Assembly (NCBI GenBank): GCA_023213395.1
Contig: CM041465.1
Location: forward strand, 169,081,741 to 169,145,740
Direction: 5' to 3'
Source of the DNA: Cycas panzhihuaensis
Taxonomy: Eukaryota; Cycadophyta
Length of the DNA: 64,000 bases
Shown: piece by piece, positions 45,524 through 56,801 of the stretch
Layout of the letters: every line of letters begins with the position of its first letter
How positions within the stretch are numbered: the stretch's first letter is position 1
Position numbers and translations under genes: made by a program
The notes under the pieces: model-generated
Seen by the model: the letters and a program-made list of their open reading frames with translations, nothing else
What the model was told of the DNA's origin: nothing
Database searches by the model: none

Positions 45524-45555
45524 ACAACCCATAAATTAAACATCATATTCCAAAA

Positions 45556-46425
45556 ATGTCTCCATAGCCTTTGGTACAATGGGGTTTAGACCTAATTGGG
45601 GCAATTATACCACTATCTTCCTCATAGTACAAGTTCATCTTGACTACAACAAAGTATTTTATTAAGTGTGCGAAGTAAATACCTCTATCCTTGACCATAG
45701 GAAAAGTTATTGATACATTTATCTTCCAACATATCTTGTTATTTTGGGATCCTAGATATCTTGATTACAATCAATTGAACCCCATTCTATAACAAGGAGA
45801 TGGATGAACTAGGTGACAAATTCCATATCACTTATAAGACCTCATCACCCTATTACCCTTAGGAAAATTGAAAAATCAAGGCATTTAATAAAACATTGAT
45901 ATCTATCTTGAAGAAAATAGTATCAAAGTTCCAATGGGACTAATACATCCAACTATACCCCACCCTATGGGCCTATTGAATGTCCATTTAGGGTACCATG
46001 GGTATGATACCTTTCTCCATTATATACAAGTCAGAAGCAGTCCTTCCACCTAAAATAGAGATCCCCTCTCTAAGGGTGTTAATAAAGGATTTTACTCATG
46101 AAGAATGGTACCAACAAGCATGCCTTTTAGACTTAGATGCCTTGGATGAAACTTATCTTATTGCATATCAAAATAATCTCACTTCTAAGGCCAAGACTTA
46201 GAAGGCCCACAATAAGTACTTGTGACCTTATGAGTTTGTCCTTAGAGACAAGGTCCTTAAACTTTAGTATTTACATGATTATCAACCTAAATTTGCCCTT
46301 AAATGGGTAGGGCCATTTGTGGTCCTAGAAGATTTATCCAATGGTGCTTATTACATTGCCACTCTTAAGGGTCTTGGATTTAAGAAATCTATCAATAGGC
46401 AAATTTTTAAGAAATATTACATCTA
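45556..46425 (+). pseudogene. Element A integrase, core and C-terminus (after insertion C)
   Basis: Continues from 20375: LVQWGLDLIGAIIPLSSS (first Asp region), YKFILTTTKYF, VIDTFIFQHI, then frameshifted core. Next MIPFSIIYKSEAVLPPKIEI, EEWYQQACLLDLDALDE, then the C-terminal VLRDKVLK, FALKWVGPFVVLE, LSNGAYYIATLKG and a stop at the end (KKYYI-stop, 46425). Typical gypsy integrase without chromodomain. Decayed. Confidence 0.88.
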
Positions 46426-47879
46426 ATCACAATTACATTTACTTTAAAATGGTCTTAAACTATGCATTCTTCACCATGAGTCTAAAATTGGGAATCCCTC
46501 TAAGTCTTTGGTCACTAATGAGGTAAAAATATAGTGATCAGCCTTAGTAGGTACAACGTAAAAATCCTTCCTGAATATATCATTGAAGAGGTTAAACTAT
46601 GATGATCAAATCATTTTAATTGTTTGATGTTTACCATGGCAAATAAATGACTCATGCCTATTAAAACATTCTATGTTCTATCATCTATTTTTCTTGGGAA
46701 ACCCCTGGGGAGAATTACACTCCTCTATGTGTATAAATTAGGATCCATACTCTATCATGAGTATAAATTATCACCTATTTATATTATCCTAAAAAGTAAA
46801 ATTACTAAAACTATAAAAACTGAAAGTATATATATATATATATATATGTCTATGGACATATGTCTACTCCATTTTTAAAATTAAGAATAAACTATTTTTG
46901 TTTTTTAGTATGTTGTGTGCATCGTAAGCCTTCTATGTGACTAAGCAAAAGTTGCATATATAATAAAAAATGCTAAACAGAGTGGCACGGATCTCAAACA
47001 TGATATATACCACAATATGGGAGCTCAAATTAATATCTTAATTTAAAGGATGTAAGTACATCATGTAAAGGGAGTTGGTCCTCTCACAAGGATGTGCAAA
47101 AGCTTAAATGAGAAAGTAAAAATACATACCTTGACTCTCATGAAGCTAGCTTGCATATCCTAAAAAATCAAATAATACATATACATATGGATGATCCTCC
47201 CCTTTCCATCACTCTTATGGAGGTGTCTCCAAGTTATCTATAGGACTCACTACTTATGGATGTCTTGGGGGTCCAATTTCACTTGCCTCACCTATACTCA
47301 CTCCTCTACTTTGTGGTAACCTATGTCCTTATATAAGAGTGAGAGGACCTCCCCATTACTTACTCTACTAGTCTCTCATAGGTTAGTTGTCCCTAATCAC
47401 TCTCTATAGCCATTGATACTAGATATGAAGTTATAAAGGCCAACTACATCTATAATATTGTAATCTAAGACTTTATGCTCAACACAACCTATAATGAAGC
47501 CATAATTATAGGTGTTAACATAACTTATAATGATTATCTACCTTATGCCACCATTTGGACCATCATCACCTATAGTTAGGTGATGGTCATGTCCCTCTAG
47601 GTGATCCCTATGTATAACTCTCTTCACTTTACCCCCCACATAATGATGGATCTAACCATAGTGGCATATGTCATTATGCAAGGTAATATAATCAAAGGCT
47701 CACTTGTGTCTATAATAGGAGGTTGCCCTTCCTTATATACCATGGTAAATATAGAGTCTAAGACCTAGTAAGTGAAGTTAGGCATGTATCCTCCTCTTAC
47801 AACATATAAACAACAATAAAATTAGTAACTAAAGGAGCTATAAAGGTGATAATAGTAAAGAAATTAAGAGCAAACTAAA
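46426..47879. other. Element A spacer after integrase
   Basis: No domain recognised. It contains a (TA)n run at 46827-46847. GAGGTAAAAATATAGTGATC (46520 region) and GAGGTTAAACTATGATGATC (46588 region) form a repeated motif seen again at 51.9-52.1 kb. By comparison with D, the 3' end of the antisense ORF lies toward the right side of this stretch. Confidence 0.35.
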
Positions 47880-48900
47880 TTTGTAAAAGAAAGGAATTAG
47901 GGATAGAGTTATACCATCCACTCCACCCTCTTCATCATTGCCCTACCTAGAGCCTCCTTCTCATTCTACTCTACCACCCTTAGGACCTCCCTCAGGTACT
48001 ACAACCACCATAGCCTATGTTAGTCACCACTTGCTCCACCGCCACCTTTTAATGGCATTGCCTCCTCCTCTATGTCAAAGTCCCAATGCAACCCTAGTGA
48101 AGGGGCCATTAATGTATCCATCCATCTATACAATAGTTATGGACTTGACAAACACTCCCTTACTAACTTACTCCCCTGCTCTAAGGCTTTAAAATCTCAA
48201 AGACCATATATGAACTAATACCTCCCCTCTGTCAACTACTTATAGCCCTCCCCTTAGTCCCACACCATGAAAGAGGTTAGAGAACTGACATTGTAAGATA
48301 GTTCAGTAGGAAAACGTACCATGTCCTACCATCTAAATATGATCAAACTAAGTCTACATATTGACCATTATCAAAGTGGCCTAACAAAGCAACTCTCTTC
48401 TCTCGTAGTATTAACCAACAACTATCCAACCATCAAGAAACTACATGACTTTTAACCGGTGAGTAATCTTAAAGAGGATAGCACAAACTATAATATTTTG
48501 TACCAAAGAAAATCCTAAAGCTAATAAATCTCCCAAATTCCCTCTATGGTGATTCCATTAGCCTCTATGATAGAAAAATCTAGTAACTATTACATGTGCC
48601 CTATCATTATTGGAAAAGGTTCTAGCTCAAGGGGTGGTCCTACACATAGAACCCTCAATATCCTCCTCACATCTTGAGGAGTCACTCAAATATTATCCAC
48701 CATTAGTATATGGAACACCTTCTACCTCTTATACCATCAAGTTATAATATCAATCAGAAGCATTTAGTCAAACACATACTAATAAGATGACACCAATCTT
48801 AGTAGTCTGCATCATGCCAAACTATCATAAGTCCTATCATCTAGTCCCTTAGTACGTATAAGCATAATCGAGTCAATATTCTCATAATTTGTTACCATAA
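47880..48900 (-). pseudogene. Element A antisense ORF (plant-mobile-domain-like), decayed
   Basis: Read on the minus strand, opposite to A. VTPQDVRRILRVLCVGPPLE (about 48590-48690) aligns with ITPRDIKRILGVPTGGVPAS of D's antisense ORF, and LEPFP with LGTLPS just after. Downstream frames around 47930-48200 are Gly/Glu-rich, like the middle of D's ORF. Many stops. Position between integrase and terminal RNase H matches D. Confidence 0.5.
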
Positions 48901-51060
48901 TAACACAATGCCAAAAATAAAGTTAAAAATAATCTATGTAAATTCATAGAATCATTTTAAAAAAATAAATTTTAAGGTCATTTATGTCCATCTCATGAAG
49001 AATAATGCCATGTGCCATTATGATTTTGGTTGTAAACCCATATCATAAATCACTTCATAGCCCCATGAAGTAACTTCACAGTGCCATAGAGTTCTACGTT
49101 TTCATGGCATTATGAGGAACTTCATAGTACCATGATCTATAATAGACCCATACCAAGAGGTTTCATACAGCCCTCAAAAAGAGAAAAAATTATTAAAAAT
49201 TTAACCTTTCTCTCAAAAATAGTCCATTCAGATCAATTGAGGCATAGAATTGCCTTAGTCTTGCCTTGAATGGGGGTCCAATTAGACCCCATTTGGCTAA
49301 AATCTAAGGAAATGGGGATAAACCCCTAAAATTGCTAGAAATGATAAAAGCATAAATTAAAATATATCTATGAGTTTAGGCTTACTAGGTCTATTAGTTG
49401 TTGATCCATGAAGTTATTACACATTTAATGAGTATTATCATTCCTTGATTTAAGTTATAGTTTTCCCATAGTGATGGTCAAAGTGTCTAAGGGTAAAAAC
49501 CCTATGTTTTATAATTTACTAAATCTCAAAAAATGAAAATAAAATGGAAAATAATAAAAACCATTTTTTATAATCATCATAACTAGATTTTGATGCATTA
49601 GTTTTCCTCTCTATTAGTCTCATTAGATCTTATTTTTTACAAACTTGCACCTTATATATGGAGTTTTACCATTGTTACAACCTATTTTTAGTGCACCAAG
49701 GTTTAAAATACCCTGAAAATGGCCATTGATCATTGTCATTAATATACTCACTTTGTCAAACTTCACCCTAAGGTAATCCTCTATATTCCTATCATTGTTT
49801 ATAGTCTAAAGGCCCATTTCAAAGCACTAAACTCATATATGTACATCATACAAGACTATTTCAATGGGCAACACCTAGCACTCTTTATCTACATTAGCCT
49901 AAAAAGGCCCCAAGGAAACCCCTCATAAGTATGTTAGTGTTTAGAGTCAAAAGTCTTAGTTTTGAGACACCATTTAAATGCCACTACCCATTCATGAGTA
50001 TTTCTTACTATCCATCATTTTTCCCCAATAAGCTCTATGCTAAATACCTCCTTCAAGACTGTTCAAGCTATTGAATACCTCACAAAATGACCATTTTGGC
50101 CCCACATAACCCACATTCTAAGAAATGATCTACTAACATAATCATCTAATATACTCCCATGTAATAGTCTCATTTTATCCCTACCATAGTATATGCCTTA
50201 ACCTATTATGGAAACCCCTCCAAGGCCTCTTATTTTCTCATTTTCCTATCAAAAGGTGCTCACAGATAGCTCACACATACTACCCAAGTTCTTCCTCATG
50301 GTTTAATCCTTGTGGCCTTGTATTTAGGACCTTTTATGACCCTACTTTATTAAATCATGCTATTATTTTTAGTTGACTTAGTCCCTCATGAGTTGGATCA
50401 TCACCATGACATCTTTTTTAAACCTAAAAATAATAATTGTGCCCACCATGTCTTGACAAATGTGACATGATAACTGCAGTTAACTTGCCTTTTGAGGTTA
50501 GTTTTAGACTATTTTAGATGTGTCACTTAGAAATCAAGTTTAATTATGCTTACTTCACCATGAACCTCATATAAAATATCATCTAATATGACTCCCTCGT
50601 AATTAAGGTAATCCCCCCCACCCCTAAAAAAAATATGTATATACATCAAAGAAAAACGAAAATAAGGAAATGCCAAAAGAAAATGTTGTATATTTGTACA
50701 TACAACTCTTACCACCTTCTTAGTATTTAGGGAAAGCTACATATTGGCTCCATTCCCACTTGTGATACATAGTTTGGGTCTTAACATGCTGGTTGTTTAA
50801 GACCTTTATATCTAATTATTTAGGTCCATTGTGGCCTCAATCATGATTAAATGTTGCTCAATACTTTAGGAGGTGAAATAGTACTCTTAGGAACTTGCCA
50901 TAACAATGATATTTAGTCACTCATAGGGTTCATTTTTAACATATTTGATAGATGAAGTTAAATCCACAAACTTGGAATCTAACCATATTGATTGAATTCA
51001 ACCCTTTTCCTAAATATATTGAGTCATCTCTAAGCTATCATTATATTCCCTATGGTATTA
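48901..51060. other. Element A spacer between antisense ORF and terminal RNase H
   Basis: About 2.2 kb with no convincing coding on either strand. At 49050-49150 repeated CATGAAGT/CATAGAGTT/CATAGTACCATGA motifs resemble those in D (35815-35945) and in D's LTR. The short minus-strand open stretch at 50527-50715 has no recognisable content. Confidence 0.35.
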
Positions 51061-51440
51061 ATCATTCACATTAATGGGGGAAGTTATGGGAGCCATGTTC
51101 CTTCTATTACAGCCTAGACCATTGAAGATCAAGTAAGACATGTCTTAACCCATACTAGAATCTATCTTCCTATAGCAACCAATAATTCTATTAAGTACAC
51201 TGTAATCATTAAAGCTCTCTCTAATATACTACAAGTCTACCATAGCCTCATCTTACTATTCTCTAACTCTCAACTAGTTGTTTGCTTGCTCACCCAAGTC
51301 TACTAAGCCTACTTCCCATAATTATATGCTCTCATTAATATAGCTAGGTCACTATCCTAGTTCTCATTTATAGTTGTGCAACATATTCTATAAGGATCAA
51401 GCACTAAAATTAATCAACTAGTTGCCTACATTCTCGAGTA
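51061..51440 (+). pseudogene. Element A terminal RNase H
   Basis: Plus-strand frame: IHINGGSYGSHVPSITA, RIYLPIATNNSIKYTVIIKAL, LLFSNSQLVVCLLTQVY, then VQHIL and STKINQLVAYI. It aligns block by block with D's terminal RNase H (FTDDGSCGNPGPS, TTNNEAEY, LLCDSQ, IRHVPR, EAD). All four catalytic acids are altered (N, S-I-K, N, I-N), consistent with decay. Located some 4.6 kb downstream of the integrase stop. Confidence 0.72.
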
Positions 51441-52488
51441 TCACTTACCACAAGTTAGAATTCCCTCTCTAGGCTTTCAAACCCATCAACGAAGTTGATC
51501 CCCAGATCTAACTTCCTCCTTGCATTTCTATTAAGTCTTTAAAATGAGGGTAAACTATTAGATACTCAAGTATGAGCTTAAACTTCCTTATGAATATATA
51601 AATATTAACCCTACTATGGATTTTTGAAAGGGGAAATTCACTGATATCATCCTTAGTTTGGTCATTTCTTAGTTATGTTATTTTAATTTCCTTACTTTGC
51701 CTAATATGTTTACTTTCTCAAAATTTGAATAAAATCTAAAAGAATTATAAATAAATTAAAAACTCTAATACACACACACATATAGATAAATAGATAGATG
51801 TAAAACCAAAAACTTAAAAAATAAAAACAAAAAATATCTCCTTGGTTTTGACATAAGCCTAAGTAGATCCACCTTTAAGGGGTAATTACCAAAGAGGAAA
51901 AACTATGGTGACAACCCTTAGCTCTAAGATAAGCTCAAACAACTCCTCCTTTGAAAGACACTTATTAATGAGGCTAAACTATGGTGACAACTTTTAGCTT
52001 CTAAGACCAACCCCTTTGGCTATTGAGGAAACCCCTTAAGCATCTAAGATAGCTCCAAAAATAATCACAAATGAGGATAAACTATGGTGAAATTTCTTAT
52101 ATTCATTTAGGCTTTATTGTAGCCTCTAAGATCATCATTAGAATTAAACTATAGAGCTTGTCTCTACCCTATTTAATTGTAATAACCTAAAAAAGGTTCT
52201 ATAAAAGGATGGTCAAATAACTAGTATGTAGTAACCCTAACCCTTTTTTCCTTATTTTTAATAATTAAAGTTTATAAAAACTCTTATTAAACTTAAATAT
52301 TATATTATAGATGTTAGAAGTCATCTTTCAAAGAATGATACCCTCTTATTTTATAATAACTAGTATTACATCATGGATCATTAATATTTAGCCAGTATAA
52401 ATAAATAATAATTTGTAATTAACCAATATATGACTTGAATGATAATAAATGTAATGAAGTATTAAACATGCTTATAATAGACCATAAT
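51441..52488 (+). other. Element A 3' end with repeated polypurine-like motif; 3' LTR not resolved
   Basis: A motif of the form GAGG-x-x-AAACTATGGTGA occurs at about 51891, 51963 and 52071, with a weaker form near 52145. Purine-rich tracts of this sort often mark the LTR start, so the 3' LTR may begin in or after this array, but I could not match it to positions 1-1558. Tandem CA/TA/GATA runs near 51770-51800. Confidence 0.4.
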
Positions 52489-52826
52489 GTTGGAGAGGGA
52501 TTTAAAATTAAATATCATAATGCATAATCAATCAACTAGAGGAGACAATATATAAACAGGTGGAAAACCCCTTTAGGGAAGAAAAACCACCATAAAAATA
52601 GTAAAATAATATTGTTAATATATATATTACATCAGCCTTTATGATCATCATTTCTTTTCTCTTTTGCATAATATGAGAGACGAATATATATATATTGAAA
52701 TAGATAATAGCCTATTCAATAGACTTTTAATAATAACTTTACTACTAATAATAATAAATCTAAACTAATATTACATTACGAGATAATATTACATATTTTT
52801 ATAAGGAAATAACATTAATTCTAACA
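52489..52826 (-). repeat. B2 left (3') LTR
   Basis: 338 bases with canonical TGTTGG and CTAACA ends. The partner lies outside the window, so assignment rests on ends, neighbouring purine tract and the adjacent pol. Confidence 0.75.
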
Positions 52827-52839
52827 TCCCCCTTTAATG

Positions 52840-54600
52840 TTATCTTTAGCATGCCAATCCCCCTTTAATAAATACTTCATCTATTTTTAGTAATTTATAT
52901 AGCTTGACAAACTTTATTTTAGTAAATAGCTTCATCAACATATCTACAACCTATAAGTCCATAGAATAATAAGAAAGATTAATAGTACTATTATTAATAA
53001 GATTTTAAATAAGCTATTGATATAATTCAATATGTTTGATTCGAGAATGAGTCACAAGGTTAGTAGTAATTATAACAACTCATTAATTATCTACAATTAT
53101 TTAAATAGAAGATGAAAAGAAGAAATTAAGTTCATTTAATAGTGATTTTATCCATAAAGATTATTTATTAACATCTACTAATGTTTGATATTCTACTTCA
53201 ATTATAAATAAAGCAAAAGATTGTGTCTTTTAACTTACCCAAGTGATAGGTAAAGAATTAAGAAAGAAGACATACCTATCTATTAATTTTCAATCATCAA
53301 TGTCACCCACTTAATCAAAATTAGTATAACCTTTTAATTTAAGATTAGATCTAGAATGTTTATAAGTTAAGTTATAATGAATAGTACTTTGAAGATATTA
53401 CAAAATACGTTTGGTTGCTTTTAGTGTGATTGATATGGTTGTTACATATACCTAGAATATAGAGTAATAGCAGAAGAAATAACTAGATGGGTGTGGGCTA
53501 GATGGACGAGACTATTAATAAGTTGACTATATAAGGTTAGATCAAATAGAGGTGTTTAACAAGTAACTAATAGTTTAATTCATAATTGTAATGGGGTAAG
53601 AGCTGGTTTAGAATTTTCTATGTTAAACCTTTTAATTAGATCAAGTATATATTTTGGTTATGATATAGAGATTATTGAATCAAATTGATAGACTTGTAAA
53701 CCTATAAAATAATGGAGAAGGCCTAAATCATTCATCTTAAACTATTCCATAAGAATAGATTTAAGTTAAAAAATGGTAGAAGATAAGGATCCTGTAATGA
53801 TAATGTCATCAATATATAAAATTAGAAGAGTAATATTATAATTTTCTTATTTAAAATAAAGATTAAAATTACTAACACATTTAATATATCTATTTTGATT
53901 AAGATAATTACCTATTTTTTTATACCAAGCTTGATGAGCTTGTTTAGTCTATATAAAGACTTTTTAAGTCTAGAAACAAGATTAAAATTAGTTATAAAAC
54001 TTTCGGGTTAGGACATATAGATTTATTCTTTAAGATCACCATTAAGAAAAGTACTTTTGGTATTCATTTGATGAAATTACGAGCCAAACTTGGTTACAAG
54101 GGAAATAATTACTTTAATAATATTCATTTTAGTGACTAAAGTAAAGGTTTTAGTGTAATCAATGATGTCTATTTAAGAAAAACTTTTTACAAATATATAA
54201 GCTTTATGCTTTTTAATAGCACGTTCAAAGTTGTACTTTGTGTAATAGACCTATTTACAATTAATATAATTCTTCTTTGAAGATAAATCAACTAAGTCAC
54301 ATATAAAATTTTTAAGAAGAGCCTTATATTCAACTCGCATGGCTTATTGCCATATCAAATTTTGTTGAGCCTCTTGAAATGTGCTAGGATCATTATTAGA
54401 CATAAATTTAGCCATCAATATAAAGTTAGCTTGAAGATTTTAAGATCTTATTATTTTAGTATCCAATGTATTACCAATATCAACACCAATAGTTGAAAGA
54501 GTTTTTTTAATCCATTTAGGTTACCTACTGCTTTAGGGTTAAGTAGAAGAAGATGGTACTTTAGATTCATTTATATCAAATAAAATATAATTTTAGATAT
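52840..54600 (-). pseudogene. B2 reverse transcriptase and RNase H
   Basis: Minus-strand frames: ILYIDDIIITGS near 53790-53830 (YVDDxxxxG motif with DD intact), LHYFIGLQVYQ, then SQLINSLVHLAHTHLVISSA, GYTNFD and VEYQTLVDVNK (RNase H), ending KLFTKIKFVKL and FIKGG at the purine tract. Classic copia order. Several frame breaks. Confidence 0.85.
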
Positions 54601-54858
54601 ATGTATTGATAAATTTCTAATAATTTTATTATCAACTTATTTTTTAGATGAATTATATAAAGTGTTATTAGTTAAAACTTTGTCAACAAGAAGAGACACT
54701 TAATTAAAATTAGTGTTAGATGAAGATTTTTCTTCATCAAATTTGATATCATGCCTGATTAATATAGTATACTTAACTATATCTAATAAATAATAAGCTT
54801 TACTTTCTTTATTGTAACTAACAAAGATAAACTTTAAACTTTTTAGATCAAGTTTTTA
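54601..54858 (-). pseudogene. B2 integrase-RT linker
   Basis: Coding-like Lys/Asp/Glu-rich stretch (for example EEKSSSNTNFN) between integrase and RT, as in other copia elements. No domain. Confidence 0.4.
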
Positions 54859-55136
54859 TCATTTTTCTTTAGGAATATGTACCCAAGCAATACTACCAAA
54901 GACTTTTAAGTATTTAATTGAAAGTTTATGGCTAGACCATTTTTTTTTTAGTATAATGTTATTTAATGTTTTATTAGCTAATCTATTCAAAAGATAATTA
55001 GAATAAACTAGATCTTCTGCCCATAATTTTAAATCTAGGCTTTTAGCATGAACCATGCAACTAATTATTTTAATCAGCATATAGCTATTATGTTCTATAA
55101 TATCATTTTATTGAGGAGTACAAGCAACTAACAGTT
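54859..55136 (-). pseudogene. B2 integrase, C-terminal part
   Basis: CTPQ-NDIIEHN (TPQQNGVAE-like, third catalytic Glu region), then MLIKIISCMVHAKSL, KLWAEDLVYSNYLLNR, KVFGSIAWVHIPKEK. Truncated at its start by insertion of F at 55137. Confidence 0.88.
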
Positions 55137-56202
55137 TGATCCAAATTTAAATGAAAAATTAAAAACTTAGTCTAATTAAAACAAATTCAGAATAATATAT
55201 AATAATGTTACATTATATTTGAAAATAATTTGATTTTTCTTACAAAAGTTCTGTATTTTTTCTCTCTACTAAGCATGAACGAATTGCTACAATAATTTGG
55301 GAGTGTAGGGAAGTGTGATGTACATGTTTTGGACTGCTATGCACTCTTTGGTGTCTCTTTTGGTGATTCTCGTAAAGAGTTTTCACTGTTGTTTAGCTAT
55401 AAACCCCTATTTAGAGAAGTTTTCTATTGGGCATCTTCTTTGGACTGTTGTGGCTAGAATTTCTTCTCTTTCAGCTATGTTTGAGTCTTTCTCAGATTCT
55501 TCAACCACTCATGAATATATATGGGCTATTTCTAAAGTCCCATAGATGTATTTTTCTCTATTGCACTTCTATTTTCTCCACTTTTAGCTGTGTAGTCTTT
55601 TGTTTGGAACCATTTTTCTTCTTGGGGAAACTACTCTAAGTTCTTTTTGGCATCTTCTCACTTCTTTAGCTGCATCTACAAATGTTGGGCACTCCTTTGT
55701 TAATTTCTAAGTGAATCCACATGGATTTAAACCCTGTTAGGTTTATTTTCTTCTCAAATGTTTTTTCCATTTCCTTTTTAATTAGTTGATAAAATAGATT
55801 TAAATCTATTAAAATCTTCTTTTTCCTTCTTTTAATGAGAGAGGACATATGTCACGTTATCCTCACAAACTTTGTGTCAAACAAAATTTATTTTATCTGT
55901 CAAAATTCATTTTTTCTTTTTTTCTTTTTTTTTTCCTATTTTTGGGTTGCACCAATAGGTCTTTTGGTTGCATCAATAGGTTTTTAGGTTGCACTAATTG
56001 TTCTTCAGGTTGCACTAATAGGCTTCTTAATTGCACTGATAAACTTCTTGGTTACACTAGCAGACTTCTCATTTAAATTTTTAAGCATCTAGTAGACATT
56101 TTTTTGCCAAATGAAGGTTAGAAACATGAAAAATAATAATAACAAGGCATTTTATACTCATTTTAAAAAGTATTATAAAATTACAAATCCAAAAATAGAT
56201 CA
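55137..56202 (-). repeat. F left (3') LTR
   Basis: 1066 bases, followed by TAACTCCTCTTTTTTT, a purine tract on the minus strand. Recognisably related to the E LTRs at both ends, but its minisatellite has a different unit. Confidence 0.85.
55945..56070. repeat. Minisatellite in F LTR, six 21-base units
   Basis: Six units in phase: GGTTGCACCAATAGGTCTTT(T) then variants beginning GGTTGCATC, GGTTGCACT, GGTTGCACT, AATTGCACT and GGTTACACT. Because 21 is a multiple of three, the plus strand shows a repetitive open frame that is not a gene. Confidence 0.92.
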
Positions 56203-56664
56203 TAACTCCTCTTTTTTTAAGACTTCATGACCTCATGAACCTTATAATTATAGATGAGAGAATTTGACTTTCCCTTTCTCCTTGTTGTACCATTTTACTT
56301 TGTTGGGTACTTGTCTTTTCTCCATAATCCTAAAGGACTCAATCATGTCTCTTCTAGTTTCAATCTACTTCCTTTGAAGAATGCAATCATTTTGCATTGG
56401 TTCCTCTTTCTCTACTCGTAACTCCTCTGGATTTGGAAAAAGTAGAACTCTGCCTTCATTTTCATCTAATATTGATGGCTTAAAGATCTTCATATTCTCA
56501 ACATTCATAACTGAATATATCTTCATGAATTCTAGAAGTTCAAGATAAAAAAATATTTTTCCCAATCTTCTTCAAGATTGTAAAAGGACCATAATGTATA
56601 GGCTTTAGATTTTTACCTCCACCTTGCAATTGTTTCTTACTAAGATACAACTAAACTCTATCTC
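56203..56664 (-). pseudogene. F chromodomain-like tail / integrase C-terminus
   Basis: MNVENMKIFKPSILDENEG and EPMQNDCILQRK match E's NVENLKMFEPSMLDEDE and EPIQNDCILQRK. The last 227 bases (56438-56664) are repeated at 61853-62078 on the other side of the LINE. Confidence 0.75.
56438..56664. repeat. Direct repeat flanking the LINE, left copy
   Basis: 227 bases starting AAAAGTAGAACTCTGCC and ending AACTCTATCTC. Nearly identical to 61853-62078. E has this sequence once. Element F reads continuously through either copy, so it is a target duplication made with the LINE insertion. Confidence 0.9.
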
Positions 56665-56801
56665 TTTTTTTTTTTATAAGGTAAAATAATATTAGAAGGG
56701 GTTTTAACTAGGTCCCCAAACCTTGTACATCATAGCCCATTGGCTTAAGTAAGATAACCATGACAAGCCCATGGTCTAGCCCTGATTAATGAAGAACCCA
56801 C

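Larger units (their letters stand above)
20376..45555 (-). mobile_element. Element C: small LTR element carrying host gene fragments (contains D and E)
   Basis: LTRs of about 370 bases: 20376-20744 and 23501-23843 plus 45529-45555, the second split by insertion of D. Flanking ATGTT (20371-20375) and ATGTC (45556-45560) look like a 5-bp duplication with one change. Without D it is about 3.5 kb long. The minus-strand sequence after the right LTR (TTTGGTGTCACAAC) resembles a primer site, so it probably reads right to left. The interior has no gag, protease, integrase or RT that I can find. Instead it holds, all on the minus strand, a complete petC copy, an ABC1-kinase N-terminus and a PPR-like fragment. 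Confidence 0.85.
1..52488 (+). mobile_element. Element A: Ty3/gypsy (Tat/Ogre-like) retrotransposon, heavily nested
   Basis: Host element of most of the window. Reading on the plus strand and skipping insertions, I see an LTR end, leader, gag, protease, RT, RNase H, integrase (ending 46425), an antisense ORF region and a second RNase H (about 51060-51440). Gag is split by B0 (2896), integrase by C (20376); B1 sits between gag and protease. Translations are continuous across each insertion once the duplicated target bases are removed, which is strong evidence for nesting. The 5' LTR starts outside the window. The 3' LTR is not resolved; it should begin near 51.9-52.5 kb. Every ORF is broken. 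Family placement rests on the gag, RT and integrase style and on homology to element D. Confidence 0.8.
52489..55136 (-). mobile_element. Element B2: Ty1/copia retrotransposon, minus strand, cut by F
   Basis: The left LTR at 52489-52826 (TGTTGGAGAG...CTAACA) is followed by TCCCCCTTTAATG, a purine tract on the minus strand, and then RT and integrase read right to left. At 55137 element F begins inside the integrase. The rest of B2 (integrase start, protease, gag, 5' LTR) should lie beyond F, outside the window. Confidence 0.85.

Noticed and set aside
55849-56076. Plus-strand ORF with repeated Cys-Thr-Asn-Arg units in F's LTR
   Set aside because: Product of a 21-base minisatellite whose unit is a multiple of three; no conservation with E.
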